Part shown: piece after piece, positions 22,052 through 32,561 of the stretch
Position numbering within the stretch: position 1 is the first letter of the stretch
Layout: each line of letters starts with the position of its first letter
Origin: Candidatus Thiodubiliella endoseptemdiera
GTDB lineage: Bacteria > Pseudomonadota > Gammaproteobacteria > PS1 > Pseudothioglobaceae
Direction: 5' to 3'
NCBI GenBank assembly: GCA_013416635.1
Contig: JACCHT010000001.1
Span: 372,001-436,000, forward strand
Length of the DNA stretch: 64,000 nt
Translations under genes and position numbers: made by a program
The notes under the pieces: model-generated
The model's database searches: none
What the model saw: only the letters and a program-made list of their open reading frames with translations
What the model was told of the DNA's origin: nothing

Positions 22052-23263
22052 TTAGTGTGCTGACCATTCTACCTTACTCAGGTCAATGCCTCTTTAAACA
22101 TATCCCATAATGGCGATAAGTCGCGTAATTTTGTACCTTTTCACGCACCAGAATAATCGCCTTATCAATGTCTGCTTCTGTAGTATAGCGACCGATGCTA
22201 AAACGAATGGAACTGTGTGCCAATTCATCATTTAAGCCCAATGCTCGCAATACATAAGAAGGTTCAAGACTGGCACTGGTAGCAAGCCGACCCTGAGGAG
22301 ACGGCAATCTCGTTAATTGCCATCATCAAGATTCACCTTCAACATAGTTAAAACTGATGTTAAGATTGCCCGCAATACGATGCTCTAAATCGCCATTAAC
22401 TTGCACTTCTTCCATATCAGAAAAACCTGCTAATAAACGTCTCGCAATTGCTTAATGTTTTTGTTTTCTACCTCCATTTCAGCCTGAGCAATAGCAAATG
22501 CCTCGCCCATACCTGCGATTTGATGGGTTGCCAATGTGCCTGAACGCATACCGCGTTCATGTCCACCACCGTGCATTTGTGCTTCTAAACGAATGCGTGG
22601 CTTACGACGCACAAATAACGCACCAATACCTTTAGGTCCGTAAATTTTATGGGCTGAAAAACTCATTAAATCAACTGGTAATTTAGTCACATCAATAGCC
22701 ACTTTGCCCGCAGATTGTGCGGCATCTACATGGAAAAATACCTTGTGTTGACGGCAAATATCGCCAATAGCCGCAATATCTTGAATAACGCCAATTTCAT
22801 TGTTCACATGCATAATAGACACTAAAATTGTCTCTTCACGAATGGCATCTTTTAATACCTCTAAATCTAGCAAACCATTCGGCATTGGGTCTAAATAACT
22901 CACCTCAAAACCCTCTCGTTCTAACTGGCGACAAGTGTCTAATACCGCTTTATGTTCAGTTTTTAGGGTAATAATATGATTGCCTTTCTTTTTATAAAAA
23001 TGTGCCACCCCTTTAATGGCTAAATTGTCTGATTCAGTCGCACCCGAGGTAAAAACAATCTCCCTAGGGTCAGCACCGATTAAATCTGCCACTTGTTTTC
23101 TGGCTTTTTTAACTGCCTCATCCGCTTGCCAGCCATAATAATGAGAATTAGAAGCAGGATTGCCAAAATCGCCATCCATCGTTAAGTATTTTATCATTAC
23201 CGCCGCAACTCGCTCATCAACAGGCGTAGTGGCAGAATAATCCATATAAGTTGGTGTTGTCAT
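22052..23263 (-). CDS. iscS: Cysteine desulfurase IscS (coding frame interrupted by five 1-base indels)
   Basis: PLP enzyme that takes sulfur from cysteine for IscU and tRNA thiolation. The first 270 residues are intact (start [26 protein letters not shown] holds the PLP lysine). After that I see single-base changes near 22436 (loss), 22325 (loss), 22296 (gain, beside the active-site SSGSAC segment), 22138 (loss) and 22092 (loss). They sum to three bases; restoring them gives 404 residues, the E. coli length, ending [10 protein letters not shown]. Conservation right through the broken stretch argues for consensus errors rather than a dead gene. Two bases separate it from iscR. Confidence 0.88.
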
Positions 23264-23265
23264 AA

Positions 23266-23685
23266 TTATATTCCTTTATTAATGTTATGATTGTCAATGA
23301 CCATTTGCAAGGTCTTACCATTTAAAAATGTTCTGATTTGAGCGCTAACCTCGCACCACAATTGATGTGAAATACACTGACGACCATTGTTGCAACTGCT
23401 CATACCTTTGCAACGACGCAGGTCAATATTTTCATCAACTGCTTCAATAATTTGAGACAAACTAATATCTTTTGCCTGTGTATCTAGCAAATAACCGCCT
23501 CCCGGTCCACGCACACTTTTAACCAACTCTGCACGACGCAACTTAGCAAACAATTGCTCTAAATAAGATAAAGAAATGTTTTGTCTTTGCGAAATAACAT
23601 CCAAGGTAATCGGGTTACCTGTGTTGTTTGATGCTAAATCCAGCATCGCTGTTACCGCATAACGCCCTTTTGTAGTGAGTTGCAT
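23266..23685 (-). CDS. iscR: IscR, Rrf2-family iron-sulfur regulator
   Basis: 139 residues. N-terminal winged helix ([18 protein letters not shown]) and the three cluster cysteines in [13 protein letters not shown] with the later histidine (SHQLW). With a [2Fe-2S] cluster it represses the isc operon; apo-IscR acts on a second set of sites. It heads the isc genes behind its own promoter and an IscR-like site. Confidence 0.96.
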   Translation of the reverse strand: MQLTTKGRYAVTAMLDLASNNTGNPITLDVISQRQNISLSYLEQLFAKLRRAELVKSVRGPGGGYLLDTQAKDISLSQIIEAVDENIDLRRCKGMSSCNNGRQCISHQLWCEVSAQIRTFLNGKTLQMVIDNHNINKGI

Positions 23686-23713
23686 ATATCAGTTTTGCAT
23701 TTTAAAAAAACCA

Positions 23714-23747
23714 ATTATACGCTTAACCTACTATTTTAGTCAACTAC
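23714..23747 (-). promoter_or_regulatory. iscR promoter with overlapping type 1 IscR site
   Basis: On the minus strand, -35 TTGACT (23738-23743) and -10 TATAAT (23714-23719) are 18 bases apart. A 25-base stretch at 23723-23747 fits the type 1 IscR consensus well: the core GACTAAAATAGT matches GACTRWWWYAGT, with GTAGTT on one side and GGTT on the other. Covering the -35 fits autorepression. The site also overlaps the cysE stop codon. Confidence 0.75.
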
Positions 23748-24441
23748 TTACTTTCAATCTCTAAATCATTGACGGAAGTATTTCTACCTTCTTCGATATT
23801 TAATTCTTTTGAAACTTTATGCAGTTGTGCATCCATATCGTGCAAATGTGACAAAATTGAATTAATGGCTTTAACTGTTGGATCATCCGCCTCAGTACCC
23901 ACCGCATAAGAGTCAAAACTTGCTGATTGTTTTTTAGAATTTTTGAGTACGCGTGCAGGCACACCGACAACAGTTTGACCTGCATCAACGGATTTAACCA
24001 CCACTGAATTAGAACCAACACGAACCCCGTCAGCCAAAGTAACAGGACCGAGAATTTTAGCCCCTGCACCGACGACAACATTATTACCCAGTGTCGGATG
24101 GCGTTTGCCCTTATTCCAGGTCGTGCCGCCCAAAGTAACCCCATGATACAAAGTGCAGTCATCGCCAATTTCAGCCGTCTCGCCAATCACCACACCCATC
24201 CCATGATCAATAAAAAAGCGTCTGCCAATCGTTGCCGCAGGATGGATTTCAATCCCAGTAAACCACCTGCCAATCATCGAAATAAAGCGCGCTAACCATT
24301 TAAATTTAAGCATCCATAGATTATGTGCCAAGCGATAAAATAACATTGCTTGAACGCCTGAGTAGCAAGTAATTATTTCAAAGGTATTGCGTGCCGAAGG
24401 GTCGCGGTCAAAAACGCTTTGATGTCTTCAGTAAATTTCAT
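23744..24441 (-). CDS. cysE: Serine O-acetyltransferase CysE (one 1-base loss near the 5' end)
   Basis: First step of cysteine synthesis from serine and acetyl-CoA. The left-handed helix hexapeptide repeats (from about residue 75, [28 protein letters not shown]) and the HGVTLGGT segment are clear. An intact frame begins only at 24346, but the sequence upstream encodes the usual family N terminus (MKFTEDI, then [19 protein letters not shown]) if one base is restored near 24415, moving the start to 24441 and giving about 232 residues. Being just before iscR, it may supply cysteine to IscS. Confidence 0.88.
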
Positions 24442-24539
24442 CAAAGTATTATACCATTGACATTAAATAACGATGTCAACATAGGGCTTATATTTTTATC
24501 AGACATTCAGCACCCTATGAGGGCTATAAGTTATTCTGA

Positions 24540-24700
24540 GAGACCTTTGCATAAATAGGGATGATTAGCAAAATGACAGATTTTATTAAATTGGAAATTT
24601 TTTAAATCCACTCCTAGCAGGGCTAAGGGTGTTTTTAAAAAGTTTGTAATTTGATGAAAGATGGCGTTTTGATGATTATTCATATTTATGCAAAGGTCTC
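24540..24700 (+). mobile_element. 161-bp palindromic MITE, copy 3
   Basis: Full-length copy flanked by a 5-bp duplication TCTGA (24535-24539, 24701-24705). It separates the lpxL operon from cysE. Confidence 0.95.
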
Positions 24701-24713
24701 TCTGAGTTAAATA

Positions 24714-24721
24714 GAGGTCTC
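24714..24721. other. Possible MITE excision footprint (GAGGTCTC)
   Basis: GAGGTCTC joins the outer three and five bases of the two element ends, next to the last codon of the lpxL-like gene, with TAATA to the right. It could be what remains after a copy left or was deleted; chance cannot be excluded for eight bases. Confidence 0.3.
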
Positions 24722-25569
24722 TAATATTGAATAACGCCTTTAAAGCGTTTATAGTTCCACAAATATTGTTCAGGTTTGGTGCGTATCAACGCCTCAATCG
24801 CCTGATTCATTTTTGCCACATCCTCTTTTAACACACCCGACTCTGACAAAATATCAATTGGTTTAAAATTTAATTCATAGCCCTGCCCTTTGTCCAACCT
24901 CTGTGCCCAAGTCATTAACACCTTGGCATTATTTTTTCTTGCCATCTTCGCCAATAGTGTCATCGTTACCGCTTTTTGGCCAAAGAAAGTTGACAAAATA
25001 CTACCTTCATCACCAGGATATTGGTCAGGCAAAATGGCAATCAATTGCTCTTCTTTTAAAGCACGATGCAATTTTAAAACACCTTTTTTATCCGCTGCTG
25101 CCATTGCTAAATCCCGTTGCTGTCGCACAGACAATAACAACGCATTTTGCTTTTTATTAGGCAATGCTTTATACATAAAAGTCGTTGGCTTGTGTAATGA
25201 CACCACACGAGCAGCAATCTCCCAACAACCAAAATGTGGCACCAATAAAATAGTGTTAGGCTCGCTAAAAAGATGTTCCAGCCCCTTAATTTTTTTAATA
25301 TAACTGGCATTATGTTCAAAATTATTAAACCAAATAAACCCCGATTCACTTAGCCCCTTGCCCATTTCAATCAATGATTTTTTCACTAATTTATCTTGTT
25401 GTACTTGCGTTAACTCAGCAAAACAAAGTTCAATATTCTGCTTACTAATCCTTTTAGAGCGACCATTTGTCCAATATAAAATCTTACCAATCAGCCCACC
25501 AATAAAATGATTAAGCCAAAGTGGCATTATAGAAAAAAATTTAAGTATAAACTTAATCATTGGTTTCAT
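24721..25569 (-). CDS. LpxL/HtrB-family lipid A acyltransferase
   Basis: 282 residues. N-terminal hydrophobic segment (FILKFFSIMPLWLNHFIGG) for inner-membrane attachment and the H-x4-E catalytic motif in VPHFGCWE (near residue 111). The family adds secondary acyl chains to lipid A. The reading frame overlaps ttcA by 17 bases. Its stop (TAG) lies in a GAGGTCTC stretch that may be a mobile-element scar, so the natural C terminus may have been trimmed. Whether it is the LpxL or LpxM type cannot be told. Confidence 0.85.
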   Translation of the reverse strand: MKPMIKFILKFFSIMPLWLNHFIGGLIGKILYWTNGRSKRISKQNIELCFAELTQVQQDKLVKKSLIEMGKGLSESGFIWFNNFEHNASYIKKIKGLEHLFSEPNTILLVPHFGCWEIAARVVSLHKPTTFMYKALPNKKQNALLLSVRQQRDLAMAAADKKGVLKLHRALKEEQLIAILPDQYPGDEGSILSTFFGQKAVTMTLLAKMARKNNAKVLMTWAQRLDKGQGYELNFKPIDILSESGVLKEDVAKMNQAIEALIRTKPEQYLWNYKRFKGVIQY

Positions 25570-26290
25570 CCAACATCGGTTTCATTGAACTAAGTAAATT
25601 TCTGTATAAATTAGGCAAGCGTTTTTCCTCGGTTAGCAGCCACTGTTTAAAGTAATCGCGCTCAGTCGGCATACTAAAACAGGCGGGACAAGAATCAGCA
25701 ATTACAGGCAAATCTGCAGTAATCGCAAAATCTGCCAATTGTCGCTCACGCACATACACCATCGGGCGAATCACTCGCAGGTCTTTATCATCGTTGATGT
25801 AATGTGCTTTCATAGTTTGAATCTTACCATTATGGCACATTGACATCATTAAACTTTCAGCCAAATCGTCCAAATGTTGTCCCAATGCCAAAACATTATA
25901 GTCCTGTTCTCGTGCAACTTTATACATCAAACCGCGTTTAATGCGGGCACAAAATGAACAATAAGAATCCCCTTTCATACTTTTTTTGGCTTGCTCTAAA
26001 ATCGGAAATTCTTCAAAAAAATAAGGCGTATCAAACTTCTTAAAAAAAACATCTAACGCTTGCGGTTCAAAGCCCTCAACTTGCGGGTCAATCGTAACCA
26101 CACCGAGTTTAAATTTTACGGGTGAATGTGCTTGAAAATGACGCAGAATATAAAACAAACTAAGTGAATCCTTACCACCAGATACAGCCAATAAAATCTT
26201 ATCCCCTGCCCTAATCATATTAAAATCAGCAATCGCTCGCCCGACTGGTTTCACCAATAATTTAGGAATTTTTATTCTGCTGATATCCAT
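25553..26290 (-). CDS. ttcA: TtcA-family tRNA 2-thiolation ATPase
   Basis: 245 residues, shorter than E. coli TtcA (about 311). PP-loop SGGKDSLSLFYIL (near residue 35), the CxxC of CSFCARIKRG (about 111) and a second pair in DSCPACFS. TtcA makes 2-thiocytidine at position 32 of some tRNAs using a [4Fe-4S] cluster. The second motif departs from the usual PCNLCGS, so a TtcA-like paralog is possible. It overlaps the M61 peptidase gene by 19 bases and lpxL by 17 bases. Confidence 0.8.
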   Translation of the reverse strand: MDISRIKIPKLLVKPVGRAIADFNMIRAGDKILLAVSGGKDSLSLFYILRHFQAHSPVKFKLGVVTIDPQVEGFEPQALDVFFKKFDTPYFFEEFPILEQAKKSMKGDSYCSFCARIKRGLMYKVAREQDYNVLALGQHLDDLAESLMMSMCHNGKIQTMKAHYINDDKDLRVIRPMVYVRERQLADFAITADLPVIADSCPACFSMPTERDYFKQWLLTEEKRLPNLYRNLLSSMKPMLDETND

Positions 26291-28022
26291 TCTCTTCGTC
26301 TCTTAAAAGTCTCTTGATTGAGGTTGGTGTCAAGCGTTAAAACGCAATGAGATTTTTCGCTGAGCTTGATGGTGAGTTCAATTTCTAATGGCAATTCATC
26401 TCTTAAAACTTTGATTTTAACGACATCACCCTCATTACAAACGCCGATTGCTTTTGACAAATCTTTAGCCTCTACCTTGATGTTGTCTATACTTAGGATT
26501 TTGTCTTTGACATATAAGCCGGCGTTTTGGACGCAGGAATTATCGAGAATGTGGCTGATAATAGCGTATTTCTGGGTTTTGTTGATGCCGATACCGATAT
26601 TAGATAAATCGTTTTCTTTGTGGATAAAATCGCAGTGGATGCCAATATAATTAAAAGCGTCTTTTAGAGGTAAATCGGTTACGCCGTATAAATATTGTTC
26701 AAAAAAATCGCTAAAATCGCTTTGTGTTAGGTGTTCAACCACTTTTTGCACGGTGTTGTCTTCTAAACCTATGTCTTGATAGTCTTTCCAAATGGCTCGC
26801 ATGACACTGTCTAAGGTGTGTTTGTCATGGGTGCGTTTGCGGATTTCAATGTCTAATACGAAAGCCAATATTGCACCTTTGGTGTAGTAACTAACAATAG
26901 CATTGGGGCATTTTCGTCTTGTTGATAGAATTTTGTCCACGCGTCAAAACTGGATTCTGCCAAAGATTGTTTGTAGCGCCCTGTGCCCATTTGCACTTTG
27001 CTGATGGTTTGTGCGAATAGGGTTAGATATTGCTCAACCGATAATAACTCGGCTCGTAATAATGCAAGTTCGTCATAATAAGAGGTGAAACCTTCGAATA
27101 TCCACAGTTGTTCGGTGTAGTTTTCACGGCTCATGTTAAGTTGATGAAAACTGGCGGGTTTGATGGTTTTAATCCACCATGCGTGGAAATATTCGTGTGA
27201 GCAGAGTGCTAAAAATCGGGTGTATTCAGGGGTTATATTGGGTTTGTCTGTGGTCGGCAGTTCTTTTCTGGCACAAATCAAACTGGTGGATTTTTTGTGT
27301 TCTAAACCACCGTAATCTTTGGTGGTTGCCAAGGTTAAAAATAAGTAATTATCAAATGGAATGTTGCCGCCAAAAAAATCAATATGATGCTGGCAAATAC
27401 GCTGTAAATCGGCTTGTAATCGGGCAATGTCGGTATTATGTTCGCCTGTAATCGTCATTGCGTGTGGGGTGTCTTCGATGTTAAATTCAAAGCGAGTGAA
27501 GTCTGCCATTTCCACAGGGTGGTCAATTAAATCTTGGTAGTTTTTGGCGCTGTAAATCTCACTATTTTGGCGTTTTTCTTTTGGCATTAAGGTCGTCGCA
27601 CAACTCCATTGCCCTAAAACGCTGTCAGTTGGGTAATTAATCGTAACTTCACAAGGTGTATCATCAAAATCTACGGCTTTTAAAAATACACTACTGCCAT
27701 TAAAAAACGCACGCTGATTGGTTAAATACGCACAACGCACCGATAAATCATAAGCATAGACTTCGTAAATAAGCGTGATTTTCTGTTTGCAAGACTGCAC
27801 AATCCAATGGTTTTTATTGAGTTTCTTAATTGCCATTGATTTACTATTACTACTCGCCTGAATACTGACAATATGCTTGGAGAAATCACGCACTAAATAA
27901 CTGCCTGGAATCCAGTTTGGTAATGAAAATACTTGTCCCAATGGGTTTGGATTATCTAGTGTTAATTGCACTTCAAAGATGTGTGCATTGACATTTTTAG
28001 GGGTAATTTGATAGTAAATCAT
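26272..28022 (-). CDS. M61 glycyl aminopeptidase-family protein with PDZ domain (one frameshift)
   Basis: About 583 residues when a single-base change near 26,900 (in a GGGG run) is corrected; the two halves overlap and continue one another through SSFDAWTKFYQQDENAPNAIVSYYTKG. The N-terminal beta domain precedes the zinc motif HEYFHAWWIK (near residue 280) and a GRYKQSLAESS segment typical of the family; a PDZ domain occupies the last ~120 residues. No signal peptide is seen, so it is probably cytoplasmic. It lies six bases after the TolC-like gene. Confidence 0.85.
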
Positions 28023-28028
28023 CGTTGA

Positions 28029-29401
28029 TTATCTAATAAGATGGTCGATACTGGCTTTAAATTCAAGCACTGCCTTTTGGTAATCCTTGGCAGTTTTGGC
28101 GTAATTAAGCTCCACAACTTGTTCATTGTTTTGTGCGTTAATAACAAAACTTGCCTGCCCATTGCCATTGCTATAACGCTGTTTTTCTTCTTTGGTACGG
28201 GCTTTGGCAATATTGATTTGCACTTCGTTAGAAAGCAGTATTTCTTTTAGTAATTTGATTTTTTCTTGTAAAATTTTTGCCCGTGTATAGACCTTAAGTA
28301 ATTGTTGCTGCTTAGATTGTTGTAAACTTAAAAGTTGCTTACTGGCTTTTTGAATATTACTATTACTTGCGGTACCTCCCAATGGATAAACCAAACTCAA
28401 CCCTACTTTCCAAGTGGTGCTTTGGTTGTCAAGTGAGTCTGAATAACTGGTTTTTTCACCTGTGCTACTAAGCCCTAAATTTAAATTTAATTTCGCTTTA
28501 GACTGATTTTTAAAACTGAGTAATTGACGCTTGACTGTATTTTTTGCCAAATCGTTAATCTTCAAAATTCTAGAATTTTTAGCCAAATAATCTTTTAAGG
28601 CGATTATTTTAAAATTGTCAATTTTATATAAATCAGTTTCTGCCACAATCTTCTCAAAGTCCGTTCCAAGAGTGATGGCAATTTCATAACGCAATAGGGT
28701 CAACTCCTGTTGTGCTTGCAACAACTGTTGCTTTGCTCTTTGATACGCATCTTTTTGTAGTAATACATCGACTTTCTCCACCACCGAAGCGGTGTATTTT
28801 TCTTTTACTAATGCCAATTCTTTTTTTGCAAGTGTCAATCGATGCTCATTAATCAATAGCTGTTGCTGTGCATACGCTAAATCAAGAAATCGTGTTAATT
28901 GCTCCAAAATAAAACCTTCTTCCGCCTCAAGTCGCTCTAATTTATTTTGAGTAATAGCAATTTGCGCCACATCACCGCTGAGACGGTCATTAATACCATC
29001 TTTATTGCGTAACAATGGGTAGCTATAATCCACAGAAAACTGATTGCGATTACTATCAAGGTCTTTATTCTTTTCACCCAAGTATGCTCAATGGTGATTT
29101 CACTACCTGTGGCAGCATGTTTTTTAGTGGTAGAGATACCAATTAAAGCAGTGTCTAAACTGTCGTAAATTGCTGCCGCATCTTTGGCATTTTTTTCACT
29201 TTGGTAAGTGCTGTTAATGGAAATAATCCAGTCTTCGTTTGCTGTTGTCGCTTGTTTTTCAATCTTTTTGATGTCAGTGGATAATGCCTGTTGCTTAAAA
29301 AAAGGATGCACTTCTTTCAAGCGTTCAACAAAGGCTTGTTCAGTCATCGCCTGAACGCCAATAGTACTAAATAACATCGCAATTACCACACTCTTTTTCA
29401 T
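28029..29401 (-). CDS. TolC-like outer-membrane efflux protein (one frameshift)
   Basis: About 457 residues after correcting one base near 29,080. Signal peptide MKKSVVIAMLFSTIGVQA, then long helical coiled-coil stretches rich in Gln/Leu/Lys (for example LLQAQQELTLLRYEIAITLG) and a central beta segment (WKVGLSLVYPLGG), the layout of TolC/OEP proteins. It could form the outer-membrane exit for type I secretion or drug export, but no ABC transporter or membrane-fusion partner is in the window, so its link to the giant adhesins is unproven. It overlaps aroK by four bases. Confidence 0.8.
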
Positions 29402-29918
29402 TTGGGAATGCCTTTTTTTATTTCGTTGATAATAGAATAAAGTTTTTTGCCCGTGGTATCCACCACTAAATCTGCCACTTCTTGATAAAAGTCTTCTCTA
29501 GCTGCTAATAAATCACGCAGTGTTTTCTCACGGTCATTGGATTGCTCTAACAAGGGACGGGTTTTAGATTTAGCAGTGCGTTTGACCAATTGCTCAATAC
29601 TAGAAGACAAATACACAATAAAACCATTGTGTTTTAACAGGTCACGATTTTCTTCTTTGATAACAATGCCACCACCTGTGGCAATTACAATATTAGAGAT
29701 TTCATATAAGTCTTTGAGCATTTTCGTTTCACGCTGACGAAAGCCCTCTTCCCTTCTACATCAAAAATATAATCAATAGCAACACCTGTGCGTGCTACGA
29801 TTTCAAAATCGGTATCAAAAAAATCGCGTTTAAGGACGCAGGCAAGTCGGCGTCCTACCGATGTTTTACCAGAACCCATTGGCCCAACTAAAACAACATT
29901 TTGTACTGGCTTAGCCAT
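29398..29918 (-). CDS. aroK: Shikimate kinase (one frameshift)
   Basis: Phosphorylates shikimate in aromatic amino acid synthesis. Walker A GPMGSGKTSVGRRLA, shikimate-binding D and R (FFDTDFEI, EGFRQRE) and ATGGG are visible. The frame breaks near 29,745 in DVEGEEGF; restoring one base gives 173 residues, exactly the E. coli length. Confidence 0.92.
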
Positions 29919-29933
29919 CAGATATGTGTGCGA

Positions 29934-30134
29934 TTAATCTACCAATTGGTATTTAGAGCCACAGTAAGGGCAAGTTGCCTCACCTTGCTCATCAAACTGC
30001 ATAAATACTTTAGGATGCATACTCCATTTTTGTACTTCAATTGGTGGGCAGTGTGTAGGTAAATCTGCTTTTTTTACTATACTAAAACTCACATTCTTTT
30101 GTTGAAAATCATCTATGCCTATTATCATTAGCAA
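29934..30134 (-). CDS. Small zf-CHCC zinc-finger protein
   Basis: 66 residues with THCPP, the conserved W-x2-HP segment (KWSMHPKV) and a C-terminal CPYCGSKYQL, matching the zf-CHCC domain related to mitochondrial NDUFS6. Function in bacteria is not established. It overlaps the ilvE stop by seven bases and precedes aroK by 15. Confidence 0.85.
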   Translation of the reverse strand: MLMIIGIDDFQQKNVSFSIVKKADLPTHCPPIEVQKWSMHPKVFMQFDEQGEATCPYCGSKYQLVD

Positions 30135-31056
30135 CCTCCTTTAGCAACCCAGCATTGATATTGGTCGTTGCGACCATAAACGCAATCAAAATATAATACT
30201 TGTAATTCTTCAGTGATTGGCCCACGAGAACCATTACCAATGGTTCGATTATCTAACTCACGAATTGGGGTAACTTCTGCTGCTGTGCCTGTAAAGAAGG
30301 CTTCGTCAGCACAATACACCTCATCGCGAGTAATACGCTTCTCAATTACTTTATAACCTAAGTCTGTAGCAAGTTCAAAAATCGTATCACGAGTAATACC
30401 TGCCAATGCCGAAGTCAAATCAGGGGTATAAATCACGCCATCACGCACAATAAAGATATTCTCACCACTGCCTTCAGCAACAAAACCATCAACATCTAGC
30501 AATAAAGCTTCATCGTAACCATCGGTCAATGCTTCTTGCAATGCCAGCATTGAGTTAATATAGTTGCCATTTGCCTTTGCCTTGGTCATTGCGATATTGG
30601 CGTGATGACGGGTGTAACTTGAGGTGCGAATACGCAAACCATTCTTCATATTATCTTCGCCGAGATACGAGCCCCATTCCCATGCTGCAATAATGGTATG
30701 CACTTTTAAATTATCAGCACGCAAGCCCATCCCTTCTGATCCATAAAAACACATTGGTCGGATATAAGCACTGTCTAAGTTATTTTAGCCACGGCATCGC
30801 GTTGTGCTTGATTAATTTCCTCTTGAGAATAGCCGATGTCCATTGCCATAATTTTAGCAGAATTGAACAAACGCCTAGTATGCTCTTCCAAGCGGAAAAT
30901 CGCTGGACCCTTGTCAGTTTGATAAGCACGAACCCCTTCAAACACACCCATACCGTAGTGTAGCGTGTGGGTTAGCACATGGACTTTGGCCTCACGCCAA
31001 TCAACCCATTCACCATCAAACCAAATCAAACCATCTCTGTCTTCAAATCCTGTCAT
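30128..31056 (-). CDS. ilvE: Branched-chain amino acid aminotransferase (one frameshift)
   Basis: Class IV PLP aminotransferase for the last step of valine, leucine and isoleucine synthesis. The N-terminal part ([17 protein letters not shown]) and the larger part with the PLP-lysine region ([13 protein letters not shown]) and GSGENIF are in different frames, joined through [19 protein letters not shown] if one A is restored in the A run near 30,782. That gives 309 residues, the E. coli length. Two bases from lysC. Confidence 0.93.
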
Positions 31057-31058
31057 TT

Positions 31059-32281
31059 TTATTCCTTATCTAATTCAAATGCAGCATGTAATGAACGCAC
31101 TGCCAATTCTAAATATTTTGCATCAATCACTACCGAAATCTTAATCTCGGAAGTGGAAATCATTTGAATATTCACATTTTCTTGATGCAATACTTCAAAC
31201 ATCTGTGCGGCAATCCCTGCGTGTGAACGCATTCCAATACCAACTAATGATACTTTAACCACCTTGTCGTCGCTTTGCACTGCTTTGGCGTTTAAATCTA
31301 TGCAAATACCTTGCAGAATTTTCTGTGCCTTGTCAAAATCATTACGATGCACGGTAAAGGCAAAATTCGTCAGCCCTTCACGAGCGGAAACACTTTGTAC
31401 AATCATATCTACTTCAATATTGGCTTCACTAATCGGCTTGAGAATTTTATACGCAATCCCTGGCTCGTCTGGCACCCCAATCAAACTCAGTTTTGCCTCA
31501 TCTTTATTGTGTGCAATTCCCGAAATAACGGCTTGTTCCATAATATTTTCCTCACTGGTAATTAATGTGCCTACTGGATTATCAATCAACGATGACAATA
31601 CTCTTAACGGCACTTTGTATTTTGACGCAAACTCAACCGAACGAATTTGCAAGACTTTTGAGCCTAGTGATGCCATCTCTAACATCTCCTCATAACTCAC
31701 GGACTTCATTTTTCTGGCATTCGGCTCAATGCGAGGGTCAGTAGTATAAACCCCATCAACATCGGTATAAATCTGGCATTCGTCAGCTTTCAATGCCGCT
31801 GCCAGTGCAACTGCAGTCGTATCAGAACCACCACGACCGAGCGTGGTAATGTGCCCCTCTTCATCCACCCCTTGAAACCCTGCAACTACGACAACTTTAC
31901 CCGCATTTAAACTAGCGCGAATACGATGGTCGTCAATGGATTTAATGCGTGCTTTTCCATGTTCAGAGTCGGTGATAATACGCACTTGCGAGCCTGTATA
32001 AGAAATCGCATGCAACCAAGTTGCTGCAACGCCATTGTCAACAAAGAAATCGTCACCTGCTCACCTGTCGTCAGCAAAACATCCATTTCCCTTAAAGACG
32101 GCGTATTTGAACCGTTTTCGCAAGTTCAGTCATACGGTTGGTTTCGCCACTCATTGCCGAAACGCTAACAACCAACTGGTTACCGCTATCAGCAAAAGTC
32201 TTTGATTTTTGCAGCAACCGCTTGAATTCGCTCTACTGAGCCAACTGAAGTGCCACCATATTTTTGAACAATTAACGCCAC
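31059..32281 (-). CDS. lysC: Aspartokinase (several indels in the 5' 270 bases)
   Basis: Phosphorylates aspartate for lysine, threonine and methionine. The frame is intact from residue 90 on ([12 protein letters not shown], the [18 protein letters not shown] catalytic segment, and two C-terminal ACT domains, for example [11 protein letters not shown]). The 5' part starts at GTG 32281 ([15 protein letters not shown]) but is broken by an extra T near 32,206 and further single-base changes near 32,110 and 32,013. Restored, it is about 407 residues. It heads the lysC-ilvE-zf-aroK-tolC-M61-ttcA-lpxL operon; no lysine riboswitch is seen in the 110-base leader. Confidence 0.88.
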
Positions 32282-32390
32282 GAATATAAAAATAAAAATT
32301 AATGCCTGAATTATACCGACCTCTGTGCATTTAAAAAAGCATTAGACAAATAAAAAAACAGTAAAATAGGCAACTTTATTATTTATCATT

Positions 32391-32551
32391 GAGACCTTTG
32401 CATAAATAGGGATGATTAGCAAAATGACAGATTTTATTAAATTGGAAATTTTTTAAATCCACTCCTAGCAGGGCTAAGGGTGTTTTTAAAAAGTTTGTAA
32501 TTTGATGAAAGATGGCGTTTTGATGATTATTCATATTTATGCAAAGGTCTC
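32391..32551 (+). mobile_element. 161-bp palindromic MITE, copy 4
   Basis: Full-length copy flanked by CATT on both sides. Its right end is 10 bases before the M48 peptidase ATG, so it lies between lysC and that gene and may have replaced the native leader. Confidence 0.95.
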
Positions 32552-32561
32552 CATTATTATT

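Noticed and set aside
22083..22307. Separate small gene at the 3' end of iscS
   Set aside because: Its sequence ([20 protein letters not shown]) is the IscS C-terminal domain after frameshifts.
32282..32390. Lysine riboswitch upstream of lysC
   Set aside because: The leader is short and AT-rich with none of the expected multi-helix core.
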